NCBI GenBank assembly: GCA_026122225.1
Contig: JANEZZ010001491.1
Coordinates: 558,001 to 622,000 of the forward strand
Direction: 5' to 3'
From: Heloderma charlesbogerti
Lineage: Eukaryota > Chordata > Lepidosauria > Squamata > Helodermatidae
Length of the DNA stretch: 64,000 nt
Part shown: one piece after another, positions 21,849-32,599 of the stretch
Layout of the letters: each line of letters starts with the position of its first letter
How positions within the stretch are numbered: position 1 is the stretch's first letter
Translations under genes and position numbers: made by a program
Notes under the pieces: generated by a model
The model's input: the letters and a program-made list of their open reading frames with translations, nothing else
Told to the model about the DNA's origin: nothing
Databases searched by the model: none

Positions 21849-21971
21849 TCTAAGGGTGAAGACAGACATTCTAATGGTGATAAAATGGTTTGAATACACA
21901 TTCACTGCATTTATTTTCCAGGCAAATAATGTGTTCCAGCTTCCGAATGTTTGCCTGTCTTCACCCTTAGT
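21849..21971. mobile_element. Short MITE with TA-flanked inverted ends
   Basis: AGGGTGAAGACAGACATTC and its inverse GAATGTTTGCCTGTCTTCACCCT are bounded by TA on both sides, a Tc1/mariner-type arrangement. It sits between two inverted L1-like fragments. Confidence 0.6.
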
Positions 21972-21989
21972 CATTTGGTACCCAGTGAA

Positions 21990-22655
21990 ATATTAAAATG
22001 TCACACAGGCTGGAATAGAACAGGGAATTGGATTGTCCCATTCTGTCTAATCAGTGGATCGTCACTTTGGCGTCTATACCTATCACACCTATGGATCGTA
22101 GGCTGCGTCTTATTCAGCAAAAACCTTTGTTTTGTGCTATTGGATACCACAACATCTTTTTAATAAGGGATTGTCTAATTCAGATAATTGCTGGCAGTGC
22201 AATGCAGTGAGTGCTTCTTTTAAATGTATGTTTTGACAATGTCCAGTAGTTGCTTCTTTGGAGGAGGAGGTTATTACACAGATCAATTTTGTACTGGAAT
22301 AGACTTTGATATTCACTGAAGTACATGTTCTTTTAAACTATTTATCTACTTCATTGAAATTAATAAATGGTCAGCATACATGGATTCTCCACACCTACTT
22401 GACAGCTAAAAGACTGATATTACAACATTGGAAGGATAAATGCTCACTTCCTATAATTCAACAGATTGAGAACTTTACAACGTTTTCAACATTTGAACAG
22501 GTGGTGTATAGATGCCACCTTCAAATGGATACCTATTTGGATATCTGGTCCGTTTTCATTGAAACCTATGTATAATTGCTAGTAAGTTGTATTTTCATAT
22601 AGATGTGCGTTTCATGTGTATTCATTGCCTTTGTATGTATATTAAATTTAAAAAA
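21990..22655 (+). pseudogene. L1-like LINE ORF2 C-terminus and 3' UTR, sense
   Basis: Same family as the antisense copy at 20935-21720. Shared words include CAACATCTTTTTAATAA (22149) and GCTAAAAGACTGATA (22405), and the translations TAKRLILQHWKDK and FTTFSTFEQVVYRCHLQMD align with the expected end. Several stops and frameshifts are present. It ends in an ATTAAATTTAAAAAAATATC tail. Confidence 0.7.
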
Positions 22656-22728
22656 ATATCAAACATCATTGATTCTGCAGAGTTTGGGGATGAGGTGTCA
22701 CCCATGAACACACACCCTGTATTTCAGA

Positions 22729-23242
22729 CAGGGCTAGCCTTACCATGAAGTCGCCTGATGCGTGTGCATCAGGCAGCAGAATATGGGAAGACTGGAGAAT
22801 TGTGCTGCTTCCCCGCTCCAAAGGGCCTGCTGCTTCTTGGTCCTGCTGGCCATGCGGGCGGCTGGCAGAAGCAAGAAGCAGCCGCTTACTCACTCACTCG
22901 CCTGCCCGACAGCTTCTTCCACCTTGTGCAGCCGCCACGGGGTGCCTGCGAGAGGTCGGCTGAAGTATCACAAGAGGTCCCGGAACTCTCACAACACTTC
23001 AGCCGACCTCTCACAGGCGCCCTGCGGCGGCTGCACAAGGTGAAGGCAGATGACGGGAGGGAGTGGCAGCGAGGCAGGCACATATGCGCCAAATAAAGTA
23101 AGCCAGCTGGACAGTGGGGATATATGGCCAGCTGGGGTAGCTGGCCACCAAGCAGATTCGAGGGTGGGCAGCAGCTGCCACTGCCAGAAGAAAAAGAAGC
23201 GGGGCAATGGCAGTGTCAGCAACCTGCCTTGGCCTGGGCCTG
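22729..23242. mobile_element. Non-autonomous hAT (CAGGGCTAGCC family)
   Basis: The left end CAGGGCTAGCCTTACCATGA and right end GGCCTGGGCCTG are roughly inverted. The flanks ATTTCAGA and ATTTTAGA match at seven of eight. The interior has an inverted pair around GAGAGGTCGGCTGAAGT (22951-23010) and GCGGCTGCACAAGGTG. The same terminal family is at 25107-25672 and 39328-39819. Open frames across it are low-complexity and not called. Confidence 0.75.
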
Positions 23243-23687
23243 ATTTTAGACTACATGTCATTACTCTTCAGGAGCACCTCTCTCTCTGTATTTAGCATAT
23301 ATTATTTAAATACATATTTCACCTACATCCCTCTATTGCACCTATATCCCTATATTTAGGAGTACTGCTTCAAGAGAGCTTCAGCTGTTGGGCAGTATAG
23401 AAACGAAATGAAATAACTAAATAAATAAGAGCACCTATATCTCTGTATTTAGGAACTGTTTTTAAAAACGACACTGGGCATCTCACGCGCGTGCTGAAAC
23501 CTAAAACAGTGCTTTTGATTCAGCAGTTTCCAGGGCATGGCTGTCTTTACTTACCCCACCCATTGGGCTCCACAACAACCTATGAGGCCTAATAGGTCAC
23601 CCCTTGCCCACTTCCCACCCAACCAGTAATGGTGCTCAGCAGCTTCTCACTCAAAGGATCACTCAAATGCATTTCACTCTGACCTTG
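23243..23687. other. No gene seen; L2 tail fragment
   Basis: 23376-23430 is an L2 tail (AGAGAGCTTCAGCTGTTGGG, then AATAACTAAATAAATAAG), flanked by two copies of an 'ACCTATATCNCTNTATTTAG' word near 23338-23360 and 23432-23453. That could be a target-site duplication of a truncated LINE. Confidence 0.55.
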
Positions 23688-23951
23688 TTCACACAACACA
23701 GCCATGTCAGCATGGGTTATTTAACAGACCATGAGTCATTGTGCATGCTGGGTGTGCTTCAGTAGGTAAGCCACCATCGGGGTGATCGGGGGCTGCACCA
23801 TGTTGTGCAAACCTGGCTGTCATGAATTATTCAACAGTTAACCCTTGATGGTGCATATTCAAAATGGTGGTTGCACAAGCCCAGCACGCCCTGTGGCTCA
23901 TCCTCGGTTAAATAACCCACAATGAGCTGGCCATGCCATGTGAACCAGCCC
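23688..23951. mobile_element. Fold-back MITE
   Basis: GACCTTGTTCACACAACACAG near 23690 is inverted against GCCATGTGAACCAGCC near 23936, with GGGTTATTTAAC / GGTTAAATAACCC inside. Related termini are at 53877-54176. Confidence 0.6.
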
Positions 23952-23992
23952 TCTGTTTCCCCTTCTTTCCCCACCCTATGCATCATGAGCCT

Positions 23993-24150
23993 CAGAGTAC
24001 TAGAGGCCACCCGTTATTTATTATATTTTAAGTCTACTACACCCTTTGGGCTTGGGTTAAATTGCAAACTAAAAACACACATATAAAATGCAATTTAAAA
24101 AAACAATGAACCAGACATGATGAAATATTCCCTTAAAAGCCAGGTCTTAC
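23993..24150 (-). mobile_element. LINE (L2-type) 3' fragment, antisense
   Basis: A TTATTTATTATATTTTAAGT head followed by an A-rich internal part is the usual antisense LINE tail pattern in this window. Strongly decayed. Confidence 0.4.
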
Positions 24151-25106
24151 ACAGCTGTATATTATAGTAGTAATCTTGTTTCTGTCCCATAGGGAGGTGT
24201 TCTGCTATTTTTTTCTTTATCATTTAGATTTCGAAGGAGTTGACACTTGAAGAAAAAAAAGGAAGAACAATTCATCCTACAGAATTACATTGTGAAGGAT
24301 GGAAGAAAAAAACATCTATATCTATATATCTGCAAAAATACCCTTTAAAAAACAAACAAACATCAAAATCTTCTCCCAGTTTTATATTCATTGAACTCCA
24401 TTCTGTCCCCACCCTGTGAAGTTTGTCAAAGAGCAAAAATGTCCAAAATGTGAGTGGCCCTTTGCCTCCCCACCCCACTCCACTGCCCCACTCATGATGA
24501 CAAATTCTGAAGTTTCAGATATTTTTCCGTTGTTACCTGTAGAGGAGCTAGACACATGCCTAGGTTTGTCTTCCTAGATTATGTGGAATATGGTTCATAT
24601 TTACACATCATTATATAGAAGGAAGAAGCAGCTTTTATATATATATATATATATATATATGATGTACGCAAGATCATATGGTAGGGGATCACTATCACTT
24701 TCTTGCCATTACACGCTTCACTGACACCTATCCCAAGTTTTGAAAAAAAAGAAAAAGAAAGGGGGGGAGGAAAGCTTGTGATACGGATACAGCAAAGTGG
24801 GTTCCTGGGGTCACTTAGCTGCTTACAGCCAGAAGAAGCATCACCAGGCAAAGATGAGCAGAATGAAAAGATGTCCCTCCCCTCCACGGTATTTCCAGAG
24901 CAGATAGCCGACTAGTAAGGGGAAAGCCGATCCCTAGACTTGCCAGATGTCTGTGGATCCCTGGCCCAGCTGTATGCTCTGGCTCATGGTATTGAAAGGC
25001 TGGAGAAATGGCGTATTGTATATTCAAAATGTGACACATGACTATTACTTGGGCAGCACACCCACAGAATCTCATCCCATCCACCCCTTTCGCACAGGCC
25101 TCTCAT
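24151..25106. other. No gene seen; (TA)n
   Basis: A (TA)13 run lies at 24635-24661. No recognised family or exon otherwise. Confidence 0.5.
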
Positions 25107-25672
25107 CAGGGCCAGCCCTACCACTAGGCAGAGTGAGGCAATCGCACCAGGCAGCTGACCAGGATGGCACCTAGTGCTAGCAATCAGAAGGTACTGTGCA
25201 GCTATTCCATCTTTTCTTCTTTAATCGGATTTTCTACAGTAAGAAAAAAGACGGAAGCTGTGGTGGGAAAGCATGGGAAGGTTAGGAGTAGACGCAAAGA
25301 ATATCTGGACCTCCTGTAAAATTCCCTGAATGAAGCAGGCTGATGGTGTAATAAAAGCCTCATCTGAACTACCCTCGGTATTTCATGAAAGGGCAGCAAA
25401 TTGTTAGTTATTTAAAATATTATTACTGTATTTTTTTTCTATGTTTGTAGGATTTGCTGCCTCAGGTACCAAAATAACTTGGAATGCCAAAAGCAAAGTG
25501 GTTAATTAAACACCCGTTATGTCTACCCTTTGCTTTTGGCATTCCTTGTGGCGTTCCCCTTTTTGTTGACCAAAATAACTTGGTCAGGCTTGGGTACTAT
25601 GCACCAAGAGGGGGGATGGGGGACACCATTTGTTATTTTGCCTCAGGCAGCAAAGTGTCTTGAGACAACTCT
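25107..25672. mobile_element. Non-autonomous hAT with inner hairpin
   Basis: The left end is CAGGGCCAGCCCTACCACTA and the right end CTTGAGACAACTCT. The flanks CCTCTCAT and GCTTTCAT match at six of eight. Inside, GAATGCCAAAAGCAAAG and CTTTGCTTTTGGCATTC form a 17-bp-armed hairpin at about 25482-25544, possibly a nested MITE. Confidence 0.6.
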
Positions 25673-25684
25673 GCTTTCATAGTT

Positions 25685-25905
25685 TCTTTTCTTTACATTT
25701 ATTTATTTAGAAATCATTGCTTTCTCACCTTTCGGCCCCACACGGGGCCGTCATGGTGGCTCAAAAACACAAGCTGAAACACAGTATAAATCAAAATGAT
25801 GAAATGGAAAGCTAAAAAGCAGAACTAGCTGAAACTAATTCACAACAGCGGGAGGGAGCGGGGGAAGTGTGGCAAAAAACAAAGGTCTTCAGAACACTGA
25901 AACAT
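25685..25905 (-). mobile_element. LINE 3' fragment, antisense
   Basis: CATTTATTTATTTAGAAATC, then a CACCTTTCGG..GGGCCGTCATGGTGGCTC segment and an A-rich run, match an antisense L2-type 3' end. Confidence 0.5.
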
Positions 25906-26748
25906 TATAAAAGAGGTGGCTAATCAGACCTCCCCTTGTAGGAAGATCTATAATCTAGCCAGCACAAATATAAAGCCCTGCCTCAGATCTCATCTCAGGC
26001 AAGCTTCCGATGGCCATGAGACACAGAGCAAGGTCTCAGGTGAAGAGCGCAGTGGGTGGGCAGGCTTGTATCTTCCACCATCTTCTATGCAATGTACTAA
26101 TGGTCGGCAAAGAGACATAACAAAGGACACTGAACTGCCCCTAAAACTATGCAAAAACAAACCTCTGGATTGCCACATCCCAGAACAAGCTTTTTTCCCC
26201 TCTCGCATAAACACACATACAGTGTTGGATACTTCCTTGGTTCCTCTTACTTCTCTACTCCTCATATACGTTTTAAGAACAGGAATATCTAACGCTGCCC
26301 CTCTCCTCCCCCAAAGAGGTTCAAATTCAATTCAATCATGTGAAGAAGATTATATTACGTTGGCCCTGATGGGCTTACTTGGCAATGGCAGCAAACAGCA
26401 GCACTCCCAGTAGCTCCTGGTGGCTGCCATTTTAACTTCCCACAGTGCCTCAGTGGTGGGGCATTGTGGGGAATTAAAATGGCATTTAAACCCAGGTGCT
26501 GTTCAGAGTACAAGGCTGAAAAAATGAAAATGAAAAAAAATGAAATAGAGCCAGATCAGCAGTGGGCCTTGCCAGCAGCCCAAGGGTGCGAGGTGTTGAG
26601 ACTGGCTCTGAGTATACCTTCCTCCTCCAGGGAGGGCTGCTAAAGAAACACACACACATATTTGTGGATTACATTCCCAACGAAATGTGGTGTTATCAGA
26701 CACAGAGGAATCTGAAAGGGAACCTCAGCTTTCACTGTTTGTGCATAT
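25906..26748. other. No gene seen; small hairpin
   Basis: A 165-codon plus-strand frame (25916-26413) has no recognisable domain and is probably chance. GCCATTTTAACTTCCCACA pairs with TGTGGGGAATTAAAATGGC as a hairpin at about 26428-26484. Confidence 0.45.
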
Positions 26749-26761
26749 AAGTTTCTAGCAT

Positions 26762-26918
26762 GGTGTCTTTGTCATGTTTTGGAATGATAAATTTAAAGAG
26801 ATAATGTTTGTTCATACAAGTTGCTTTCCCTGATCTGAAACTGTTTTTTTGGAAGGATGTCTATATTGCGTGATTGTTTATATAACTTTTAACTATGATT
26901 TAATAAAGATTGTTTTTA
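26762..26918 (+). mobile_element. Short LINE-mobilised retroposon with 13-bp TSD
   Basis: AAGTTTCTAGCAT occurs exactly at 26749-26761 and 26919-26931. The intervening 157 bp ends in TTTAATAAAGATTG and T/A-rich sequence, like a 5'-truncated L1-type 3' end. The family is inferred from the tail and the duplication length. Confidence 0.7.
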
Positions 26919-26931
26919 AAGTTTCTAGCAT

Positions 26932-27390
26932 TCCCAGTTAAAAGTTATGGGAAGTGTGTAATGAAGGCCACCAAACCAGTGACTAGGCAGGGGGTATCCT
27001 TTCTTAGATTCCCTTTCCTGTGACAGTGTATGCCAGTAGCCCTTCATGATTATATATGCCCCCTGGCTATCTGTGGTGAGGGATGGCAAAATCTTACTTA
27101 AAGTTTATCATAATACCCAGAGCTCAGATGTCAACAATACCAGGCAGCAGCAGCAACAGCTTTACTAGTACCAATAAAACTCCTGTTAAAAGCTATTGAA
27201 ACAACCTGCACTATTATTTCCCAAGAGTTAAACCCTGGTGCTACTACCAAAGATCCAGCTTATGAATGATTGTAGGTATCCTTCCTGTCTTCCTCAGTTA
27301 TCTGGGTTTGAGGAACCTTGATAGATTTTAGCTCATGTTCCCCATTTGTTCTGCAGCTTCTATTCAATGTTTACCAGAGACGTTAATCTT
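26932..27390. other. No gene seen
   Basis: Unrecognised sequence with a CAG-rich patch near 27146-27160. Confidence 0.45.
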
Positions 27391-27398
27391 ACAGAATC

Positions 27399-27845
27399 TA
27401 GGGATGTCAGACAAATCTGCAACAGAATCAAATTACTTTGGATTTCTATTAATCTGATCCACAGATTCTGCAGTGGACCATTATTTCCCAAGTTGCTTGG
27501 ATTCTGTAGACTTGTGGACTGGTTTTTTATTGTTGTTGTTTTAAAAACAACTTTCCAGAATTGTATGCAAATTTAATCATAGAAAAATATGTAAAATAAA
27601 AAAACACCAGGCAAAAATGTGCATTTCACTCATAGGCTAAAGCATGAAAATGTGTATTTGGAGAGGACATGCACATTGGGGGGGGGGGTTGCACATTTTC
27701 ACAATTGCAAATTTGCACAAATGTGCATTTGTGCAAATGCGAATTTGCACAAATTTGGGAAATTGGAAAAAATCTGATTCCTCCAATGAGCAGCAATTGA
27801 ATGAAAGACACCTGACAATCCATGAAATGCAGACGGAACACCCTA
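27399..27845. mobile_element. Non-autonomous hAT (TAGGGATG family)
   Basis: TAGGGATGTCAGACAAATCTGCA and the inverse of ATGCAGACGGAACACCCTA form the ends. The flanks ACAGAATC and GAAGAATC match at six of eight. Inner repeats of GCACATTTTC, TTTGCACAAATGTGCATTTG and GCGAATTTGCAC form small hairpins near 27705-27755. Confidence 0.65.
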
Positions 27846-27853
27846 GAAGAATC

Positions 27854-28590
27854 AAGACCAGGAGGGGGGTCTGTACATCTGTTCACTGACTATATTGATG
27901 TTGGTCATCATTCATGTAGAAAAGAAAGCAAAGAAGCACCTCCCAATATTTAAATGGCCATCCTGGATAATGCAAGGCCAATATTCTCATTATAAAACCA
28001 ACTGGAGCAAGAGCCACTGTAAGGTTGTAAGGTTACATGCACTTACCTGTGAGTAAGGCCCATGAATACAATTGAGACTGCTGTCTTCAGAACCCACTGG
28101 GTGGTGCACCACAGCCCTGCTACTGCTGAATTTGCTGCTGCCGCTGTTTTTGGCTGAATTTGCTATGGTGGCAGCAAATATCACACTAGTTTAGCAGGGA
28201 AATAAGGCCTGAGGGTAGCATGCACCTTGTTTGCAAGAAGGATCATAGTTCTGGGAGGTTTCCAGGAACATGATTCTGCTTGGAAGCAAGATGTATGCTC
28301 CCTGTGTGCTTTGTATCCCCTGTTAAATTGGTGTGATTTTTGCCTCCGCTGCCATGGCGGCAAATGTGGCAGCCACAGGGGAACACAGGGGGGAGGGTCC
28401 ATGTGGGCCACAGGCCACATATAGCCCACCCCTCCTTTAGGTCGAGGAATGGCCACATGATGCAGCTGTCACCACAGCTGTCTCCACATAGCAAGAGATT
28501 TGTGTGTGTGCTGCATCACCAGAGAGATCAAGTGATTTTCCAGACTTTTCTTTTCTAGGATCAGTTATCGATTTTGGGTGAAGCCAGACG
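27854..28590. other. No gene seen
   Basis: 28390-28437 resembles the right end of a hAT (GGCCACATATAGCCCACCCCTCC) without a located left partner. Nothing else is recognised. Confidence 0.45.
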
Positions 28591-28599
28591 TCATCTAAA

Positions 28600-28760
28600 A
28601 AGTGAAATCCGGGGGGTGAGGGAGGGTGGAATCCAGAATCCACAGTTATGTTATCCTAACTTGAAAGCCTGCACAATCTTTAGTGACTATTTGACTGGTT
28701 GTAATAAAGATATTGCCTAACTGTGGATTTTGGATTCCCCACCCTCTGGATTTCCCCCCT
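28600..28760. repeat. Fold-back MITE
   Basis: GAAATCC..GAGGGAGGGTGGAATCCAGAATCCACAGTTA on the left is inverted against TAACTGTGGATTTTGGATTCCCCACCCTC..GGATTTCC on the right, leaving a loop of about 65 bp. No open frame. Confidence 0.7.
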
Positions 28761-29003
28761 GGCTTTTGGATTTGGCACTCATGGACCAACGTGGCTATCT
28801 TTGTTTCTATAAAGAGAGCTCACAGTGGGCTGCTCTGCTGCTGTGCAAGCTCACTTCCTCTTGGCTTTGCAATTTGAATGACATACCCATGTGGCAGCAA
28901 GTGAAATGCTGGTGCTGCAGTCGGCCTTACACCTGTTCCCATGTTTTAATCATGTTTTAATCATGTATCTAACTGGGCCCACACAATTTCCGACACCCCT
29001 GCC

Positions 29004-29874
29004 TAGGGATGTACGAATCCCTTACCTTGTTCCAGTGGCAGCGCGGCATCCTCTGGAGGGGGGGAGGCGCTCCGTCCCTCCCCCCGGAATCCTCGACGGG
29101 GGGGAGGTGATCTGGTCCTTTCCTCCAGAATCCTCGACGGCCAGCTATGTTCCGCGGCGGCTCCGCAGAGCAGCCGGCCAGGCCAGGGCCATCTGCAGCC
29201 GGATTTCCGGCCACGGACTGGCTGGTGCGGATGCAAATGGCAGCTGCCATAGTGGCCGCCATTTGCGTCCAGCCAGGGAGCCGTGATAGGCTAAGTAAGT
29301 CTTTACATAGCCTATCATGTCTGGGTAAAAACAAACGGCATACACAAATGGCGGCAGCTATGGCGGCCGCCATTTGCGTTCCTTATTTTTCGCTGTTTTA
29401 GCCTACATAAATATTTACGTAGACTATTACAGCGAAAAAACAGGGAACGCAAATAGCATAGTGGGTGCTATTTGCATTCCTTTTTTATTCGCCGTTTTAG
29501 CCTACGTAAATACTTACGTAGGCTAAAACGGCGAAAAATAAGGAACGCAAATGGCAGCCGCCGGAGCCACCGCCATTTGCGTATGCCGTGGGTTTTTTTT
29601 TAAATTTATTGGCTTGCCGTGATAGGCTACGTAAAGACTTACGTAGCCTATCACGGCAAAGGCCAGAATGCAAATGGCGGCTGTCACAGCCGGTGAAAGA
29701 CAAGCTGCCACTGCCACTGCCACTGTCCAGAACATCCGCCCCAGGTAAGTCTCATCGTGGGGGGGATCCATGGGGGGGCAGGGGGGCAGGCTGTTCCGTC
29801 ATGGATTTCGGGGGGCCGAATGCCAGTGCATTCGGCCTCACTAAAATCCGTGGCGGAATTCTCTGCCATTCCTA
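29004..29874. mobile_element. Palindrome-rich hAT with perfect 8-bp TSD
   Basis: It starts TAGGGATGTACGAATCCC and ends GGAATTCTCTGCCATTCCTA. The 8 bp outside both ends are identical (CCCCTGCC at 28996-29003 and 29875-29882), which fixes the boundaries and the hAT class. GC-rich outer parts with a short tandem repeat (GGGGGGAGG..TCCTCGACGG) surround a nested hairpin core (29282-29657). It has no transposase. A second family member lies at 36623-37533. Confidence 0.9.
29282..29657. repeat. Nested hairpin array (palindrome of palindromes)
   Basis: Seven hairpins are arranged symmetrically. GTGATAGGCTAAGTAA at 29282-29319 is mirrored by a perfect 19-bp-armed hairpin at 29616-29657 (GCCGTGATAGGCTACGTAA). 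CAAATGGCGGC at 29345-29378 is mirrored by a CAAATGGCAGCCG hairpin at about 29546-29581. A GCTGTTTTAGCCTACATAAA hairpin at about 29386-29440 is mirrored by one with perfect 22-bp arms at 29488-29535. A small central hairpin (CAAATAGCA / TGCTATTTG) is at 29449-29476. Confidence 0.9.
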
Positions 29875-29882
29875 CCCCTGCC

Positions 29883-30355
29883 GCAGCGGAATACAGTCCA
29901 CCAATCTTCTGAGTGCTTTACTTCCTTCTGCTTTGGGGGTCCAAGGCAGGCAGCAATAACAGGTGCTTTTAAAATCCAGGTAGGCCTTCAAACATGACTG
30001 GCAAACTGCATCCAGCATTGGGGTGGCCGCTTACACATCACCAAAAAAGTAGAACAAAAAGATTTACATCTTCTAATATGCATATATATTAGCATATGCA
30101 AACAAAATTTGCATATGCTAATATATATGTATGGATGGAAATGTAGAAATAATGACTGTAATTAAAATAAGCATACAATTCATCTCACCATACTGAGGAA
30201 GACCAACCAGGTGACCCATTGCTCGCTCAGTCTGCTGTCCAGGTACTCACTGTCAATGGGCAACTCGGGGTGCCCCTTCAAGGCTCTCTCTTCTTTTATG
30301 TTGCTTTATTTTTAAACTGCATTTGGACTGGACAGCCCTTCAAACAGAGGATGCT
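29883..30355. other. No gene seen; AT-rich hairpin
   Basis: CATATATATTAGCATATGCA and its complement form a hairpin with arms of about 21 bp at 30081-30129. The rest is unrecognised. Confidence 0.6.
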
Positions 30356-30720
30356 TTCAAACAGTCTTCTGTAAATTAAAACACATGGCCACCTTATTTG
30401 TCATGATGAGTCACACGTTGTGGAGACTTGATTATCAGCAAATGGAAGCCCCTTGTGTCGGCTGTGTTTTGAGAGTTTAAAGAGAAGTTTGATTCGAAGA
30501 TACTAACGGTGCAGCCATAGAAAAGCAGTACCATACCATTCAAGAACAGCACGGTCCTTACTACTAAGGTAAAATATGCACTCCACTGAACAGTAGGTGG
30601 CAGCCAAACCACTGAGCTATTTTTATAGCACTGAATATGGTAAAGAGATAAAAGGAACCTATTTGTCTGTTTTGAAAGCATCCAAGCTACAGAGAGAATA
30701 AATGATGAATGGAAAGAAAA
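30356..30720. other. Candidate conserved non-coding segment
   Basis: Repeat-free sequence with ATGATGAGTCACAC (AP-1-like), TGATTATCAGCAAATG, and a CTCF-like word (30590-30603). No exon is recognised. Confidence 0.3.
30590..30603 (+). promoter_or_regulatory. Candidate CTCF site
   Basis: ACAGTAGGTGGCAG fits the CCASYAGRKGGCRS consensus at 13 of 14 positions. Occupancy cannot be judged from sequence. Confidence 0.4.
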
Positions 30721-31365
30721 GTTAAAGACGCAAAGAGTTTAATTCTCAAGCCATGTGTGTTTTTTTTAAAAGGGGATTGTGAGCACATCATTAATAGAAC
30801 TGCTCTGCCCAGGTGAAGGACACACATCACCTCTCACACCTGAAGAACTCACACGTGCCTCACTTCTGAATTCACACAGGCTCAGGGGAGCTGCCACAGA
30901 GACGGGGTCCCTTCCCATGTTCTGTTGATGCCACCCTACAGTAAAAGGGTGAGTAGTTGTTCATTCATCATGCTATGTGGACTCCATGCTTCTCTTGGCT
31001 GCTGCCCCCATCATGTGGCAAGAGACAGCCATGACTGAGAGTTAAAGGAGAGCCTGGTGCAGCAAGCAGGATATGCCCACATTCCATACAGAGGCAGGGC
31101 CAGAACACTTTGGCACTCCAATATAACAGAGCCAAGATCTTGGGCAAAATAATGGCAGCCAGGTGACTAACTCTGCTTAAGCAGATTGCATGCTGATTGG
31201 GATGATTGGTTGATCCTTCCTCAATGGGATCTGATGTGTTTCCTGAATGGCCCATTTACTGGCAAAGTGGGGTCTGAGAACTGCACTCTGTAAGGGTGGG
31301 GCTGAAGAAAAGAAAGCCAATGGGCAGTTTTGAATTAGGGGCAATGACCGACTCATTGTTACTGT
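30721..31365. other. No gene seen
   Basis: Unrecognised mixed sequence; no exon or clear repeat family. Confidence 0.45.
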
Positions 31366-31500
31366 TGACTGTTTTAAAATTGCTTTATTTTTGTACATTG
31401 GTTTTATATTATGTGTTTTTAGGGTTTTAATCTTTGTAAACTGCCCAGAGAGCTTTGGCTGTTGGGCGGTATAGAAATGTAAAAATGAATGGAAATGAAT
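31366..31500 (+). mobile_element. L2 LINE 3' tail
   Basis: A T-rich 3' UTR leads to CTGCCCAGAGAGCTTTGGCT, GTTGGGCGGTATAGAAATG and GAATGGAAATGAATGAAT, matching the tail of the L2 copy that ends near 14035. Confidence 0.75.
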
Positions 31501-31949
31501 GAATCAGAGAGCAAGCGGAGGGCTACACTGCATGCTAAGTTAAATGCATTATGTGTAGGTGATCATATCTTTTTTCTTTTACTTTCATGTAAGTGTGGGG
31601 GGGACCCTGATCCAGATTGGGACCACAGTGCAGAGGTGGTGGTGGTAGTGGGGTTAAATGTTCATACCAAGCCACTTATTTTCTTTAAATTTGCCCCCTC
31701 CATGCTTAAAAAAGTGCTAACATTATTATCCTTTCAGTGCCAGGCAAAATATGTTTTTATTCTCCTGGGCTTTTGAATAGATTTTAATGTTGTTGTTCTA
31801 ATAAATGTTATTGATCGTATCTTATTTCTGTATGTTTATAGTATGTTTGGTTTATCACCCTGGAAGCTTTGTAGAAGAGTGAATATAAATCTTTAAAGAA
31901 AAATAGATAAACAAATTTTTAAAAAACTGCTGTCACAGCCCAGTTTCTC
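31501..31949. other. No gene seen; decayed LINE tail
   Basis: 31780-31925 reads like a decayed LINE 3' UTR (AGAAGAGTGAATATAAATC then A-rich). Nothing else is recognised. Confidence 0.4.
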
Positions 31950-32120
31950 TTAACTGTGATTGACTGATTGATTGAGATGGCATCATCAATGTGTGTGGCA
32001 CTTTACAGAATACAAAGAAACAGGTCCCTGCCCCAAGATGCCTACAATCTAAAATTCAACACAAGGGAAACAAGAAGGGGTGGGAAATGGAGGCAGAAGT
32101 AGCAGGAGAAGAATGTGAAA
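31950..32120 (-). repeat. Probable antisense old amniote SINE fragment
   Basis: GTGGCACTTTACAGAATACAAAG, ACAGGTCCCTGCCCCAAGATG and CCTACAATCTAAAATTCAAC are the complement of a common old SINE 3' body. The exact family is uncertain. Confidence 0.45.
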
Positions 32121-32564
32121 TTATTTCAGCGTTCCATAGTTAGGCTTAGTTACAGTGGGGCACAGAAACTAGAGGAAATTATGCTGCCTTGAGAAATGTC
32201 AAAGATGGAAATGCCTGCTTTGTTGTCCAGTGCCGATCAGCTGACCATTTGAATCCAAATTAGGGATGACAGGGAGGCAGTAGATCAACCATATGCTGAT
32301 AAAAATATACCACCCAGAGACAGCATGTTTGTAATTAGATATTGACCTCTTTTATATCTTGGTAGTCGTAGCATGGAAGGTAGACTGTAAGAGTTTTAAT
32401 AAGAGTGCAAGTACAGCAGATAAACCCAGGAAACTCCATGTCTGGCGGTAAATGGCTAGACTGCACAGGGACAGGAAGAGTGTTCCAGTTTTATGGCTTG
32501 TAAATAAAGAAACAAAAGCCATTTGCAGAAGCTTCCAAGAACTCACACAGAAGTGATGGCTCCA

Positions 32565-32599
<35 letters not shown>

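Noticed and set aside
25916..26413. 165-codon plus-strand frame
   Set aside because: No domain or homologue recognised, and no supporting splice or promoter context.
28891..29401. Several overlapping frames with repeated MAAAMAAAICV-like peptides
   Set aside because: The peptides come from the CAAATGGCGGC hairpins read in either direction, not from a gene.
32564..32597. CRISPR-like or regulatory repeat
   Set aside because: Plain (CA)n microsatellite; vertebrate sequence with no spacers or cas genes.
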